64,000 nucleotides of DNA from Prunus persica (GCF_000346465.2 NC_034009.1:9023251-9087250); one strand, 5' to 3'. Counted from the stretch's first letter, positions 9,947 to 21,840 are shown. Program-made: numbers and translations. Notes: a model not told the origin generated them from the letters alone.

Positions 9947-12642
9947 TGACAAGACCCGACCTAAATTCCGCTTTGGAATCCGAGCCGGACCCTATGCTTG
10001 TCCGACACCTGGCGGATGTCGGGCACGAATGACCTAATTGCCCTTCCCTACAAAGTACGATAAAATAACAAGGTTGACTCATACGAAAAAATCGACAGAG
10101 TCTCCCTTGTAAATTGGATCAATCCCAAAACATTTACACATGACAAACAAGTATATATATATATATATATATATATACAACCAACTGCCAGCATACGTAT
10201 ATATACATTCAAACAGTTAAATTCTAAGTTTAGGGCAAAATATCATAGCGACTACTAAGAATTTACAAATGAGTCAATCCTTTTACAAAACAAAAGTCCT
10301 ACATCAAAAAGGAAAGCGCGGAAGGTGGAAAACGGCCCGGTGGTGGATCCTTGTGCACGCCTACTGCCTGGGGGCGCAAAACATTAAAAAGAGTGAATGG
10401 ACCCAAAAATAAAGTTTAGAAAATAACATATGAACATACTAACCCCACTGTAAAAATAGTTATACAAACTAAATTATTCTCTTTATTACTGAAATCAATG
10501 CATTCATATAATTATACATGTATATAAGCCAATCATACTCATGGTCAACATTAATTTCTTAAGGCATTGAAAACAGTTTAAAACTATCACCTAGGTGTAC
10601 CCCTTATTTTCGTCAATTCCTAATATCCGTCAATTCCTTGCATCACCATGGGTGATACGTACTCGCATGTCTCAGTGATACAAGGTCAGTCCAAGCCGCA
10701 ACTCGTAGGATTCAGGGGACCGTAGTCCTCCTGATCTGCATTACTCGCTCCACACGAGTTCGAGTACCAAAAAACTCGTGGGGCAACTGTCAAGCATGCT
10801 GACTAAATCGAAGGCAACCAATACAATCTGAAGGCAACATTTAATCTGAAGGCAACTTATTTACTGAAGGCAACATTTGTATATCTAGGTACAAGGTGGT
10901 TTAGGAAAATATAAAGTTTCTGAAGAAAATCTGCTGAATAACTGAATTCCTGTAAACTCTAAAACTCTGCTACCATTTATCTGAAAATCTGATAATTAAT
11001 TAGAATTTCTTTTCCTATATCTTTTAAAGGAGATTTTACTCGGCAGCATGCAAAACAAAATATGTAAAAGCATATAACAGTTGTAAAACACTAATCTTTA
11101 AATAAAACTTATTCAAGATCAAATACTGTAACTGAACTGCTTAAATTCATTTATAAAAATAAAGAGTCCACTCACTGGTAGTCCGTGCTCGCTAGACCTC
11201 TTGAAAGTCTCTCCTGCATGTCAACTGGTGCCCGGGTGCCTGATTCAATGACTATAATATTCTATTAATACAATATAGTATTAATTTAAAAACTCTGACC
11301 CCTGGCTCCTAGAAGTACGCGCGTCAAATTAAAATTGGTCTTATGGCCATAAAAGCTTGGAATAGTTTAGCAGTATCTTGGGACTCAAAAAGCGCTAAAG
11401 TCCCAAAAAGTCAACCCGGGACCCCACGGGTCCATGACCTAGCAATTATGATCCAAAAGCCTCTAGAAGTTCCAATATGCTTAGGGCACATGTCCCGAGG
11501 GTTTGGTCTCGATCGGACGGTCGGATTGATCACGATCGTACAATGGCACGATTTCTAAACCCTAGCCCTAGGGTTAGCTATTTCGGAGTATCCGGGACTC
11601 TGATTCACGATCCGTCGAATCCTACATGATTCTGAAATTTTCTAGAGTAACGTCTCTAAGAAAGATTAAGATCCAACGGCTCAACCATATTGAACCCGGA
11701 AATCGCACAATATGCAATAATCCGTTCGAGGCTCAAACGGTATCCAAATTGCGATCCGTGAATTCCTACGCGCTCGTGACAACCTAAGGATCTCATCGAG
11801 ACATAGTGCAACTTCACTACCCTAGCCCACGCACCGCCACATGAGCCAGCAACGCTGGGTGCCCAAAGCGATTACGTATCGCAGGAAAATCTCAAAACCA
11901 TGGCTCCAAACTCCTACCCTAGGTATAACACCCTATTTGGAGCCACTTTTGTTCTTGGACCTACCCCAAAAATTGACTGAAAGTGGTCGGAATCGAGATC
12001 CCAAAATCTGCCGAATTTCAATTCGCAAATCGAATTACCTACGCTGAGAATCGATTGAATCCTACCCAACAGGCAGCTGGAACAGCTCGAGAGGTTTAGA
12101 ATCCATACATGGATCGTTCGATTTGGTGGCCAGATGACGGAGATCGACGACCGTGAAGTTTCACACGAAAACTGGCGGTTTCGTGGTTTTCCGGCGGAAT
12201 AACAGTGGCGGTTGGCAGCGGGCTGGGCGGGGTGAGGTGGCGACGTGACGCCGGTTCTTCCTGGACCGATCCAGCAGTATATGGTGGTGGTGGTGGTGAC
12301 GGCGCAGCAAAATCTGATCGGGGGGGTTTGTCGCAGAGAGGAAGGAAGCGCGCGGAGAGAGAGAGAGAGAGAGAGAGGTTTTGTAAAATCTGATTTTTTA
12401 AATTACCGTTTTGCCCCTCGTAGTATTTTAACCGTATTTTCTTTGTTAAAGCTCCGATTCGAGCCCACTTCGTGTCTACGAACTCATTTTGTCGTACTCT
12501 ACGCAACAGTGTGTGTGGAATTGTCAAATTTCTTCTCGGTCAAAAAGTCAACTTTTCTTTAATAAATTATGCCAAGGGCAAAATTGTCTTTTTTTCTTAA
12601 TAAATTACTAATTAAATATGAATTTAGGTTTGGGTTATTACA
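9947..12642 (-). mobile_element. solo LTR (2.7 kb), inverted copy
   Basis: On the minus strand it runs TGTAATAACCC...TTGTCA, and it is flanked by the perfect 5-bp target-site duplication TAAAT (9942-9946 and 12643-12647). The 11300-12480 part is homologous, in reverse, to the solo LTRs at 13869 and 46405; for example a GGTATAACACCCTATTTGG block and a GA microsatellite occur in equivalent places. No internal retroelement domain or second LTR is present. The part at 10150-11100 has diverged: it lacks the 96-bp repeats of the other copies and has an (AT)13 tract and four short CTGAAGGCAAC-type repeats near 10807-10880. The length and TGTAACACCC-type start suggest a Ty3/Gypsy element; that is inference. 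Confidence 0.88.
10152..10177. repeat. (TA)13 microsatellite inside the solo LTR
   Basis: Pure alternating TA. Confidence 0.9.
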
Positions 12643-12748
12643 TAAATAATATATAAAACAAATTGAAAAGTCTTTTAAAGTGAAGTAAAGCTAAATAAAC
12701 AAATAATAGGCAAATAAAGGTAAAATAAATTAAGATTATGAAAGCAAG

Positions 12749-13365
12749 TCTAAGATCTCATATCAACCAACGGAGAGGGGGTAATGTGCCTTATATGTGC
12801 ACACCCGCATCCATCTAGCACGAGGCCTTTTGGGAGCTCATTGGCGTCGGAGTCGTGGGAACTCCGAAGTTAAGCGAGTTGGGGGCTAGAGCAATCCCAA
12901 GATAGGTGACCCACTGGGAAGTTGCTCGTGAGCTCCCAGAAACAAAATCGTGAGGGCAGAGAGGGGGGCCCAAAGCGGACAATATCGTGCTACGGAGGAG
13001 CCGATCCCGGGATGTGACAATTTGGTATCAGAGCCACTCTGCCGTGTGGTGTGAGTGTGTCGACGAGGACGTCGGGCCCTTAAGGGGGGTGGATTGTAAG
13101 ATCCCATATCAACCAACGGAGAGGGGGTAATGTGTCTTATATGTGCACACCCGCATCCATCTAGCACGAGGCCTTTTGGGAGCTCACTGGCTTCGGAGTC
13201 GTGGGAACTCCAAAGTTAAGCGAGTTGGGGGCTAGAGCAATCCCAGGATGGGTGACCCACTGGGAAGTTGCTCGTGAGCTCCCAGAAACAAAACCGTGAG
13301 GGCATAGAGGGGGGCCCAAAGCGGACAATATCGTGCCACGGCGGAGCCGATCCCGGGATGTGACA
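12749..13365 (+). mobile_element. Cassandra TRIM retrotransposon, copy 1 (complete)
   Basis: Two 271-bp LTRs (12749-13019 and 13095-13365) flank a 75-bp interior. The interior starts with the initiator-Met tRNA primer-binding site TGGTATCAGAGCC (13023-13035) and ends with the polypurine tract AAGGGGGGTGGA. Each LTR carries a roughly 106-bp block strongly resembling 5S rRNA (12832-12937 and 13178-13283), with GGGAACTCC.AAGTTAAGCG (box A region) and GATGGGTGACC (box C region). 5S-bearing LTRs define the Cassandra family. It encodes no protein and depends on other elements. The flanks GCAAG/GCAGA are only an imperfect target-site duplication, and LTR1 begins TC rather than TG. Confidence 0.95.
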
Positions 13366-13863
13366 GCAGATGTAGGTCTCCAAGTCACAGAACCGTTGCC
13401 CAAAAATAATAATATAAGTAGAGAAAGTATAAAAGGTAGAAGAGAAGAGAATCAGATTATGATGGTAATTGTGGTATATGATATTATGATAGTATATCAA
13501 ATGTGAATGAGGAGTGGCCTTTTATAGGCATCCAAGAACATGTAACATTCACCACATTAAACCAGAAAATCAAGGCATTCAATATAGAAATAATACATGA
13601 AAAAATTAAATATGTATAACCTCCACAATAAATAAAATAAAACAACCAAAATAATTAAATAAATCAAAACGGTTAAAATTTGAAAATATTTTTAAAATTC
13701 CAACAGAATTTAGTGTCTCATTAAACTTGTTTGTCTAACTATACCCATTCTTAGCACTAAAACTATAAATAAACCCTACACCATTTAATTTCTATAAACA
13801 AACCCAAAAAAAATTCAAAAACTGAAAGCTAACCCTATTGAATTTAATTTTGATTATTAAATT
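13366..13863. other. AT-rich spacer between elements
   Basis: No coding signal; A/T-rich sequence between the Cassandra element and the plus-strand solo LTR. Confidence 0.6.
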
Positions 13864-14142
13864 ACTTTTGTAACACCCCGACTCCAAATTAAACCCCTTA
13901 TTTAAATTATTTAAATTAATTAAGAGAAATTACAAATTTACCCTTGAGATAGGGGTATTTTGGTCACTTTCTTACCCGGAGAGAGTTTGGGGCAGTAACT
14001 AGTATTTTTGGATAGGTCGTACTGAGATGAGTTCGTAAACACGTAGTGGGCTAGAATCGGAGTTGTAACGAGAGAGATATGGTCAAAAGAAACCCAGTGG
14101 CACAATCGTAATTATTTTAAAATGAGATTTTTATAAAAATCA

Positions 14143-14146
<4 letters not shown>

Positions 14147-14200
<54 letters not shown>
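14147..14200. repeat. (CT)27 microsatellite in the solo LTR
   Basis: Pure CT run. The same site in the LTR at 46405 also has a CT run, and the inverted copy has a short GA run. Confidence 0.95.
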
Positions 14201-14202
<2 letters not shown>

Positions 14203-15369
14203 GCGACGGCAGCCGGCCATGTTTTGGCCAGCCGTGCTCTCCTCCGGTCACCGATGACGATGAGGCTGGTACCAAAATGATCGGGCCGTCATCCTCTTCC
14301 AACGCAGCCGGCTCCTGCCTCCAGCTGCCGTGGTTTCGTCGGAAAATGGAGAAGAAGCTGTAGGCGTCGTTCGAACTTCTCTGCCGTCGATCTCCCTCCT
14401 CCGGCTACCGATTCGGAAGAGCGAGGTATGATTTCTCACCTACTTTTCATGCTCTAGCTGCCTGTTGGGTAGGATTGGATCGATTCTTAGCGTAGGTAAT
14501 TCTATTTTCAAATTGAAATTCGGCCGGTTTTGGGATCGCGATTCCGGCCACTTCCGGTCAGTTTTGGGGTAGGTCCTAGAACAAAAGTGGCTCCAAATAG
14601 GGTGTTATACCTAGGGTAGGAGTTTGGAGCCGTGTTTTTGAGATTTTCCGGCAACGCGTTATCGCTTTGGGCACCCAGCGCTGCCGGCGCTTGTGGCGGC
14701 GTGTGGGTGAGGGTAATGGAGTTACACTGTGTCTCGATGAGATCCTTATGTTGTCACGAGTGTGTAGGATTTCGCGGATCTCAATTCGGACGTCGTTTGA
14801 CTATCGAACGAATATCACCTATTGCGCGTTATCCGGGTTCGATAGGTTGGGACCGTTGGATGGTCTCGAATATAATATATGTTAATCTAGGTATTTGTAG
14901 GATCGTGTAGGAATTCACGGATCGTGAATCGGAGCCCCGGATGTTCCGATTTAATAATTTAAAGTTTATGTTTTATATTAACCGTCAGATCGTGTGATCG
15001 TGAGCGATCTAACCCTCCGATCTGAACCAAACTTGCAGGACGAGTGTCCTATACCTTGTAGAACCCATAGGAACTTTTAGATCGGAATTTGGAGGTCGTG
15101 GGCCCCGTAGGCCGGTTTGACCAGGGTTATGGTAGTTTGACCCTTGGTTAACCGTGAGTCTCCCGGAGTAATCTCACCTTCCCAGGGGGATTATCGGGTG
15201 CTAGACTATTGTTGAGGTTTACACAATATTAGAATTAAATCATATATTTATATATGTTTGTAATGGTATAAAAAGAGTCTAGGATGTTAGTTTGAAGTGC
15301 TATACGCACTACCTTAGGCACCTCCCGGAATTTTGGTTACACTACAAATACCACCCAGTAATATGTTGA

Positions 15370-15927
15370 GGTCGCACGTGGCGTAGGTTATCCGGCGTGT
15401 CGACAGACCTCATACGTGGCGTTGGTTGTACCGGCATATGGAGAGATATGTGATATGATGTTCAGGTCTCGCGTGGCGTAGGTTATCTGGCGTTGAGACA
15501 GACCCCATACGTGGCGTTAGTTGTACCGGCGTATGGGGAGATATTATGATATGATGTTGAGGTCACGCGTGGCGTAGGTTATCCGGCGTGTCGACAGACC
15601 CCATACATGGCGTTGGTTGTACCGACGTATGAGGAGATATGTGATATGATGTTCAGGTCTCGCGTGGCGTAGGTTATCTGGCGTTGAGACAGGCCCCATA
15701 CGTGGCGTTGGTTGTACCGGCGTATGGGGAGATATTGTGATAGTATAGTATGGTCGCACGTGGCGTAGGTTATCCGGCGTGTTGACAGGCCCCATACGTG
15801 GCGTTGGTTGTACCGGCGTATGGGGAGATATTGTGATAGTATAGTATGGTCGCACGTGGCGTAGGTTATCCGGCGTGTTGACAGGCCCCATACGTGGCGT
15901 TGGTTGTACCGGCGTATGGGGAGATTA
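15370..15927 (+). repeat. six tandem 96-bp repeats inside the LTR, each an internal dimer
   Basis: Unit starts at 15370, 15465, 15561, 15656, 15752 and 15848. Each unit has two related halves of about 48 bp, one with CGTGGCGTAGGTTATCCGGC and one with CGTGGCGTTGGTTGTACCGG. The five-unit equivalent is at 47845-48303. Confidence 0.9.
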
Positions 15928-16559
15928 TGTGAAAACAGAGAAATAAAATAAGGTATTGCCTATGTGTGGAATTGGGTTTTAGGGAAGAACTACGTGTGGC
16001 TTGATCCCTCAGTGAGGGTACGTAGGCAGCCTAAGGTTATTAGGTGCAGCCGCAGACATAGATGTGATTGTGTTAGGAGGTTAAAATCTCGTATGTTGGT
16101 AGTTGAGAATTTTTGGAAGGCCGAAGCCGTTAATGTGAATTGCATGAAATTATATTGTGTATGTTGCCAGTTGTGGATATTAAATGTGTTTTTATGCAGG
16201 TTGAAATTTTGGAAAAAGTCCAATTTATAGGGGAGACTCTGCCGAAATTTCGGCAGAAGTCTACGTCTTTAGTAAGTGGGCCCGACATCGGGGTGATGTC
16301 GGGAATTCCACAGGATTTGCCTCGGGTTTTGGGAAATTCGGGATGTGTCCTTTCAACTTTAATGCCCTATTGAGTGTTTTAGGTTTTTTTTATGAGATTT
16401 TGGGGTTGGGTTTGTTTTTAGAAATCAATGGCAGTTTTGTAATTTAAAAGAAGTTAAAAGCCTTTTTGTTATGTTGTAAATGGACTTTGGATGTGTTTCT
16501 AAAGTCCATTTCATGTAGGTTTTGTTTTTAAAAATTTGGGCTCCTATATTTGGTATAAT

Positions 16560-17130
16560 AGTGAATCTCCCAAGAATTTAATCTCTCTAGCACTCATATT
16601 TCTCATTCAAGTTTCCCTATTTGCAGCAAGCCAATGCAGGGTTTACTTGCCAATGGATGCCAGTCGCATTGACAAAACGCGCAAACAAACACCCAATTAT
16701 GATGTTTGTGTCTCTTCTATTAACTCAGACCCTCGAAGCACCGGTGCAGATGTCAAAGGTTTAGGCCTCATCATGGTTGATGCAGTTAAGGATAAGGCAA
16801 CCGGTGCTCTGAACAAAGCCGACGAGCTGCTTAAGCAGTGCCCAGGAGATCAAGCCTTACTCTCTTGCGTCAAAATATACAATGAGGTTTTACAAAATGA
16901 TGTCCCACAAGGCAGTCAAGCTTTCACTCAAGGTGATTCTAAGTCGGCAGAGCAAGGCATGAATGATATTGCCACGAAGCAGATTCATGTGAAAGTGGTT
17001 TTTCAAGCAGCTCTCCTTTGGTAGATAACAACAAAGCTCTCCTTGATGTTACAGCCGCAGCAATTGCCTTGATATGTTTCTTGTTGTTGATGGTTTGTTT
17101 AACTATGTTAGTTTCCTTGGTAAATCAATA
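16560..17130 (+). pseudogene. PMEI/invertase-inhibitor pseudogene, nearly full length
   Basis: The frame gives a hydrophobic leader (ISLALIFLIQVSLFAASQC), DASRIDKTRKQTPNYDVCVS and most of the inhibitor domain, including GMNDIA. Three defects are seen. No ATG precedes the leader in frame. The first conserved Cys is Arg (TRKQ instead of TCKQ). A one-base shift after GMNDIA throws the rest out of frame, after which another frame reads ADSCESGFSSSSPLVDNNKA and on to the C-terminus. The residues at the Pro-Lys-Phe site read SKS. Closest to the gene at 50981. A solo LTR ends about 200 bp upstream. Confidence 0.8.
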
Positions 17131-17156
17131 AATCATTTCAGTATCTAAAATCCTTA

Positions 17157-17409
17157 AGCTCCATTTGGATGGAGGGATTTGAAAGGATTTGAGTTTGACA
17201 ATAAGGCTAAATTTGCTAAAAAAACAAGAACAGCATTAGATTAAATGTATTTGAAATAAGTAGATGCGATACATTTGAAATGGATTTGAAACAACTATAT
17301 CCGAGGAATCATATGAAATCCATTTGTTTTCTTCCTTTTTTGATTGTCCAAATCTTGACATTCATGTATTACATCCACATATTTTGACTGCTCCCTCCAA
17401 ATGGAGCCT
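17157..17409. mobile_element. MITE with inverted terminal repeats
   Basis: The left end GCTCCATTTGGATGGAGGGA and the right end (reverse complement GGCTCCATTTGGAGGGAGCA) are near-perfect inverted repeats about 20 bp long enclosing about 250 bp. A clear target-site duplication was not seen, so the superfamily is left open. Confidence 0.65.
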
Positions 17410-18007
17410 CACTTTATTTCATCGTTATCATTTACATAATGATGTTAATACACTCAAATTACTATAGACTAATTTGATAATCAATTGCATTCCTTGAGTG
17501 ATACTGATATGAACAGAGTTTACTGTGATTTCTTGTCCAAGCCACCCTTTTTAGTGCTGATGTAATATCTCGTCCACGCGGCACAAGAATGCTGACTTAT
17601 GTGTCTTCTTCATGCCTCACATCTTGACAGGAACGGCCTACCCCATCCAGTGTTTACTTTTGTTTCCAAGCTTTGTTTCTAGTTTCTGATTTTTTCTGTT
17701 TGTTGTTTTGCCTTGTTCCCTGTTTCTTTCCATTGAGGCCACAAAGCTTAAGAGGGAAAAAAAATGATACTGATTGTTTGAAGCGTGTGTTTCTTTCAAT
17801 TTTCCCATTGTTTTTACTTGAGCACTTTGGCTTGAAAAAGGTTGGTGTGAGAGGAGAGCAGAATGATGATCAACTTTAAGACATGTGAACCAACACAAAA
17901 TGTAGACGCAATTGAAACTCGCAGCACATGGTTACAAAAACCGCCTGCAAGACGAGTGAACATAATAATATGTGGCAATCTGCCAATCCATCAAACTGAA
18001 ACATGAG
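17410..18007. other. intergenic and upstream region of the 18171 gene
   Basis: No gene recognised before the TATA box at 18008. Confidence 0.5.
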
Positions 18008-18014
18008 TATAAAT
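18008..18014 (+). promoter_or_regulatory. TATA box of the 18171 gene
   Basis: TATAAAT about 160 bp before the chosen ATG. With a start of transcription near 18035-18045, an in-frame ATG at 18102 would also lie in the message. Confidence 0.45.
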
Positions 18015-18170
18015 TAATTGGCAACAGAACCAAAAAAACAAGCCCAACAAAGAGATCCATTTTCTTTTGCTGATATAAGAACCAAGAAGCAAAACCCCCC
18101 AATGAACAAGCTGGACAGCTCCTTAGCCCCCCCATTCTTCTCTTCCCCTCCAATCTTCCACTCTCAGAAA

Positions 18171-18722
18171 ATGAGTTGCTCAATTTCATTCCTTCTTCTT
18201 CTTCATTTTGTACTTCTACTCATGGTGCTACCAATTACCCAATCTTTTGTTTTTCCCTTAGATGAAGGCGGTGATCTCATAGAAAAGACATGCAAGAAAA
18301 CACCCCATTATGATCTCTGTGTGTCAACTCTACAATCAAACCCTCAAAGCTCAAACACAGATGTTCCAGGACTAGCCCACATAATATCTGATTTTCTTCT
18401 AGCAAAGGCAACTGATACACTGGATTACATCCATGGCCTGCTCAAGCAGTCTCCAGAGGCAGAGTTACAGAAAGCCTTGGCAAACTGTGCTGAATTGTAC
18501 ATCCCAGTGGTGAAGTTTAGTCTGCCACAAGCAATTGATGCACTGACCAATGGCCATTTTGGGTTTGCCAACTATGGCATTTCTGATGCTGCCAAGGAGG
18601 CTGATGCATGTGAGAAAGGGTTTTCAGGATCTACTAAATCACCTCTGACTGATGGGAACAAACTGGTAGACAACCTCTCTGGTGTGGCTGTGGCCATTAT
18701 CAATTTGTTAAAGGGCAGCTGA
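18171..18722 (+). CDS. cell wall/vacuolar invertase (or pectin methylesterase) inhibitor, 183 aa
   Basis: Single exon. An N-terminal signal peptide (MSCSISFLLLLHFVLLLMV...TQS) is followed by the PMEI-domain four-helix bundle. The four conserved Cys are present: TCKKTPHYDLC (first pair), NCAELY and ACEKGF (second pair). The protein ends INLLKGS. Members inhibit acid invertases or pectin methylesterases in the wall or vacuole. The Pro-Lys-Phe motif known from tobacco cell-wall invertase inhibitor is absent here (GHFGFANYG), so the target is uncertain, and C/VIF2-like is the best label. The ATG at 18171 is chosen because the signal peptide follows directly and the context (AAAATGA) is good. The in-frame ATG at 18102 would add 23 unusual residues. 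Confidence 0.9.
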   Translation: MSCSISFLLLLHFVLLLMVLPITQSFVFPLDEGGDLIEKTCKKTPHYDLCVSTLQSNPQSSNTDVPGLAHIISDFLLAKATDTLDYIHGLLKQSPEAELQKALANCAELYIPVVKFSLPQAIDALTNGHFGFANYGISDAAKEADACEKGFSGSTKSPLTDGNKLVDNLSGVAVAIINLLKGS

Positions 18723-20260
18723 GTTACTCTCTCCCTCTTATTGTAATATCATGTACTATTATTGCTCTTCTTCTGTAACTTTTGTCTGTGAAGCTTTCAG
18801 CTTTTTGTTTAGATATTTGTACTTGCAGCAGCAGTTTCAGCCAATGAAATTAGAATTTCTATTCTCTTTCATGTTCTTTTATGGGCTTCATCAGCAGAAA
18901 ATTGTATGAAACAGAAATAACACTGTTTTAGCTGTGTTGTTGAATTTTGGAATTGGTTTGGGCCCGATCAAGTTTTTCATTGTCCAATAGCTTTAAGCCT
19001 CATGGTGCAGTGAACAGAAGGCTTCCAGGAGCGATCTAAAAATTCTGAAATTTCTGGTGCAAATGCTAGTTCCAAGAATTTATTAAAGCGTTTAGATGAC
19101 CAGATTATAGGGTAATTTACTGTTTACCTTATCCAGATTTTGCCTTAACCAAGCATTTAAGATTGCTTAATGTCTGCATGTGAAGGCAAATGGTATCTTG
19201 TGACTAATTGGGGCCCTTCATATTTAAATTATAATAATTTTTTAAAGGAGGGAAGGCTCTAGAAACACAGGTGTAGACAGAGAGGGTCTATTCTCAACTC
19301 CCATGCAGCAATTATACAGAGGAGAGCCGCTGACTACAAGAAGCAGCCAATACCATGTGAAATCACATGCCAAGGCCAATGCCTCACAGCATGTCAAAAG
19401 AACAACCTGGTTCACAGGACTTCGATAAACAGAAAAAGGAAGAGGGAACCAAGGCGCACACAACATTTGGGATTGCCTTAAATGGTCCCACACAACCAGT
19501 AAAGAGAAATCAATGGATCCCTATTGCCAAGTTTGGAAAAGTCTTTTCCCTTTTCTTCAAAACCATTTGTGGCTAAAACCAATACACATTACATAACAAG
19601 AGTTCTAGACTTTCTAGCAAAACAACAGGAGATCAAAATTATCAACCCCTCGCGCTCATTGGGAAAACATACCTACATTCATTGCATTTCCAGCCATAAA
19701 GGAAATCTTTGCATCTTGCGAAAGAAACCGTTGCATCATCCAAACTATATTTAGAAACCCCATCATAATAAACCCTGAATTTCATAAAAGGAAAATGGCA
19801 TTTAGATCACATGCCTGCATAAACATTACCAAGTGCCAATGGGATTCACTTATCACTTCCAATTTCAGCCAAAAGGAAAAAAAATGCAGTATTTGAAAAG
19901 AAGAATTGGTGATCTTCTAGAATTTACAAGGGAAAAGAATTTCGATTCTAAATCTTGGAAAACTAAACTAGTAGGAAAATTACCATAATTTTATTTGGAC
20001 AGGTTGCAAAGAAGGCAACTCATCAGTATGCACTTGACATCACCTGCAGAACACTACTAAAAATTGTATCGTACGTAACCTCTCTCTGTCTCTCTCTGTC
20101 TCTCTCTCTGTCTCTCTCTCTGTCTCTGTACATACAGGGGATAAATCAGCTTCAGTAGACCATTCAAACAAAAAAGTGGAAGTATCAATGGCTTGCATGA
20201 GGATTCAAAAGCATATGGAAATTTGTTCTTCCAGATAGACTAGGCAACAAAATTGCAACA
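18723..20260. other. intergenic region with 3' flanks of two convergent genes
   Basis: No coding exon recognised. A (CTCTCTGT)n microsatellite lies at about 20082-20128, within the likely 3' UTR of the minus-strand gene ending at 20261. Confidence 0.5.
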
Positions 20261-21827
20261 TCATCCTGCCCATCTTTTCAGCTTCTCCCGCGGATCTGAA
20301 CCAGCAACCTGCTCTACGATACTGCAAGGTGCAATAAAAGTGAAATATTTTATTTCAGACTGAAACTAATATTATTCCTCACGTTAAAGAAAAAAAATTC
20401 TAAGATATGAAGATTCCCAACAACAAAAAAACAGCAATTTTACCAGGATACATTTAAAGCTAAAATGAACTAACGTACTTGGGGGACTCAGAACCAGGCC
20501 CATTTGGGGCAGTTGATGACAGATTTGGGTAGTACTGAACGGATATCAAACTGCCCTCCATTCCTCCTCCAGACACAGGAGATCCCTCGAAGCTTACAGG
20601 TGAGCTTCTTCTAGAAGAAATTCCTGCACAGAAATGGCAATAGAATGTTACTGTCAAGTTATGAGTATAAGCAAAAAGTATAAATGTCTAGTAATGAGTA
20701 GGGAAAAATGATCATAAATCCTTAACAGGAAAGGAAAAAACCACCACAAACTTGTTCCAGAAAAAGAAAAAAAATTTCCACTTCCATCAAAGTGTTTTCT
20801 AAAGCCTAACCTATTTTCAATCAGATATAGCCTAGTCTCCCTATGTTGGTTGCTGACCCTATCTATTGAGGAAAAAGATGACAAAGAAACTAGTATTACA
20901 TTTTTGAAGGCAAAAGGCATATTTAATCAAATAAACAGAAATAAAAACCAAATAATAGGGACAAGGAAAGGGCTTTAGGCATCTCTGTAAACAGTGTATG
21001 TAAAAATTAACCCATTTATTTTTCAGGGATTAGCCAAAATAAATGATAGAGTAAGCACTGATGAGATCCAAAAGTTTAACTATCAATCACATAAAGCAAA
21101 AATGATATGCACATCACAAGTTCACCAAAACAGTTTGGCCATGTATTTCGTTGGGTTCCTAACTAGGAAAACGTGTTCTGTCTTAAACTAAGCTATTTAT
21201 TATCACCAGAAACAAGTTAAGAACTATCAAATACCGCAGATCTGGTTACTGAAACTCAAGTTCAATCAAAGAAATATTACCTTGAAAGATTAGTACAAGA
21301 CAGAAAAGAATGGTGAACACCATGGCAAATATGCTGCTATTGGAAGATGATGCCTTAGCAGCTTTCATTTTCTTCAAGGCTTTCATCCGATCAATCCTTG
21401 CACGTTTCCACATGGCAATCTCAGAGAGTTCCTTGATCAACTTCTGGTCTGCTGCATCCAATGATGGACCTCTTGGAGGTCTGGGAGGTTTAGGAGGTTT
21501 TTTATTGGTCATCTTCTTACGCTTATCCTTCACCCGTGTCTTCTCTACGTGATCTGTACCTTCATTTCCTTGCAACATCTTGTTTGTTGCCACTTTCAAA
21601 TTCTCGGGGGAGACTCCATTGGAATTGGACCCATTGCCACACAAACTGACCCTCTCTTCAACCTTAACTGATCCATCCAAAAGTCCACCACAAACCTTAG
21701 AAATTAATGTCTTTGCCTGCTTCTTAGCACTCGAAACAGGGCTGTCGCTTGAATCTTCTTCACTAACTACCACCCCACTTTCAAGATCAACTTCAGAGTC
21801 TTTTTCCCTCGGACTCTTACGATCCAT
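20261..21827 (-). CDS. single-pass membrane protein of unknown function, 250 aa, three exons
   Basis: Exons (minus): 21281-21827, 20479-20623 and 20261-20321, with GT..AG junctions (CAAG|GTAATA, TGCAG|GA, CCAA|GTACGT, TGCAG|TA) and a continuous frame. The N-terminus MDRKSPREKDSEVDLESG is acidic and Ser-rich. A basic Pro-rich stretch follows (KKPPKPPRPPRGP, about residue 115), then a charged helix (LIKELSEIAMWKRARIDRMK) and one transmembrane segment (about 163-181, IFAMVFTILFCLVLIFQ). The C-terminal tail is Ser/Gly/Pro-rich and ends REKLKRWAG. The Pro-rich run could bind SH3/WW-type partners. I do not recognise a named family; similar plant proteins are annotated only as transmembrane proteins. 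Confidence 0.85.
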
Positions 21828-21840
21828 TACAACCAATTAA

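Larger units (their letters stand above)
13869..16355 (+). mobile_element. solo LTR (2.5 kb), plus orientation
   Basis: Runs TGTAACACCCCGAC...GTGTCCTTTCA, with perfect 5-bp target-site duplications ACTTT at 13864-13868 and 16356-16360. Homologous along its length to 46405-48745. Contains (CT)27 at 14147-14200 and a tandem array of six 96-bp units at 15370-15927. Several open frames occur, but they are low-complexity or repeat-derived. No internal element region remains, as expected after LTR-LTR recombination. Confidence 0.93.

Noticed and set aside
12832..13283. 5S rRNA genes
   Set aside because: The 5S-like blocks lie inside Cassandra LTRs, with indels relative to true 5S and no 5S array spacing.
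15544..15891. 115-residue repeated protein (MGPVNTPDNLRHV type)
   Set aside because: Frame through the 96-bp tandem repeats of an LTR; 96 is divisible by three, so the open frame arises trivially.
15370..15927. CRISPR-like array
   Set aside because: Units are contiguous tandem repeats with no unique spacers, in a plant LTR.
18018..18170. N-terminal extension of the 18171 inhibitor
   Set aside because: The extension starts at TTG and would bury the signal peptide; the ATG directly before the signal peptide is preferred.
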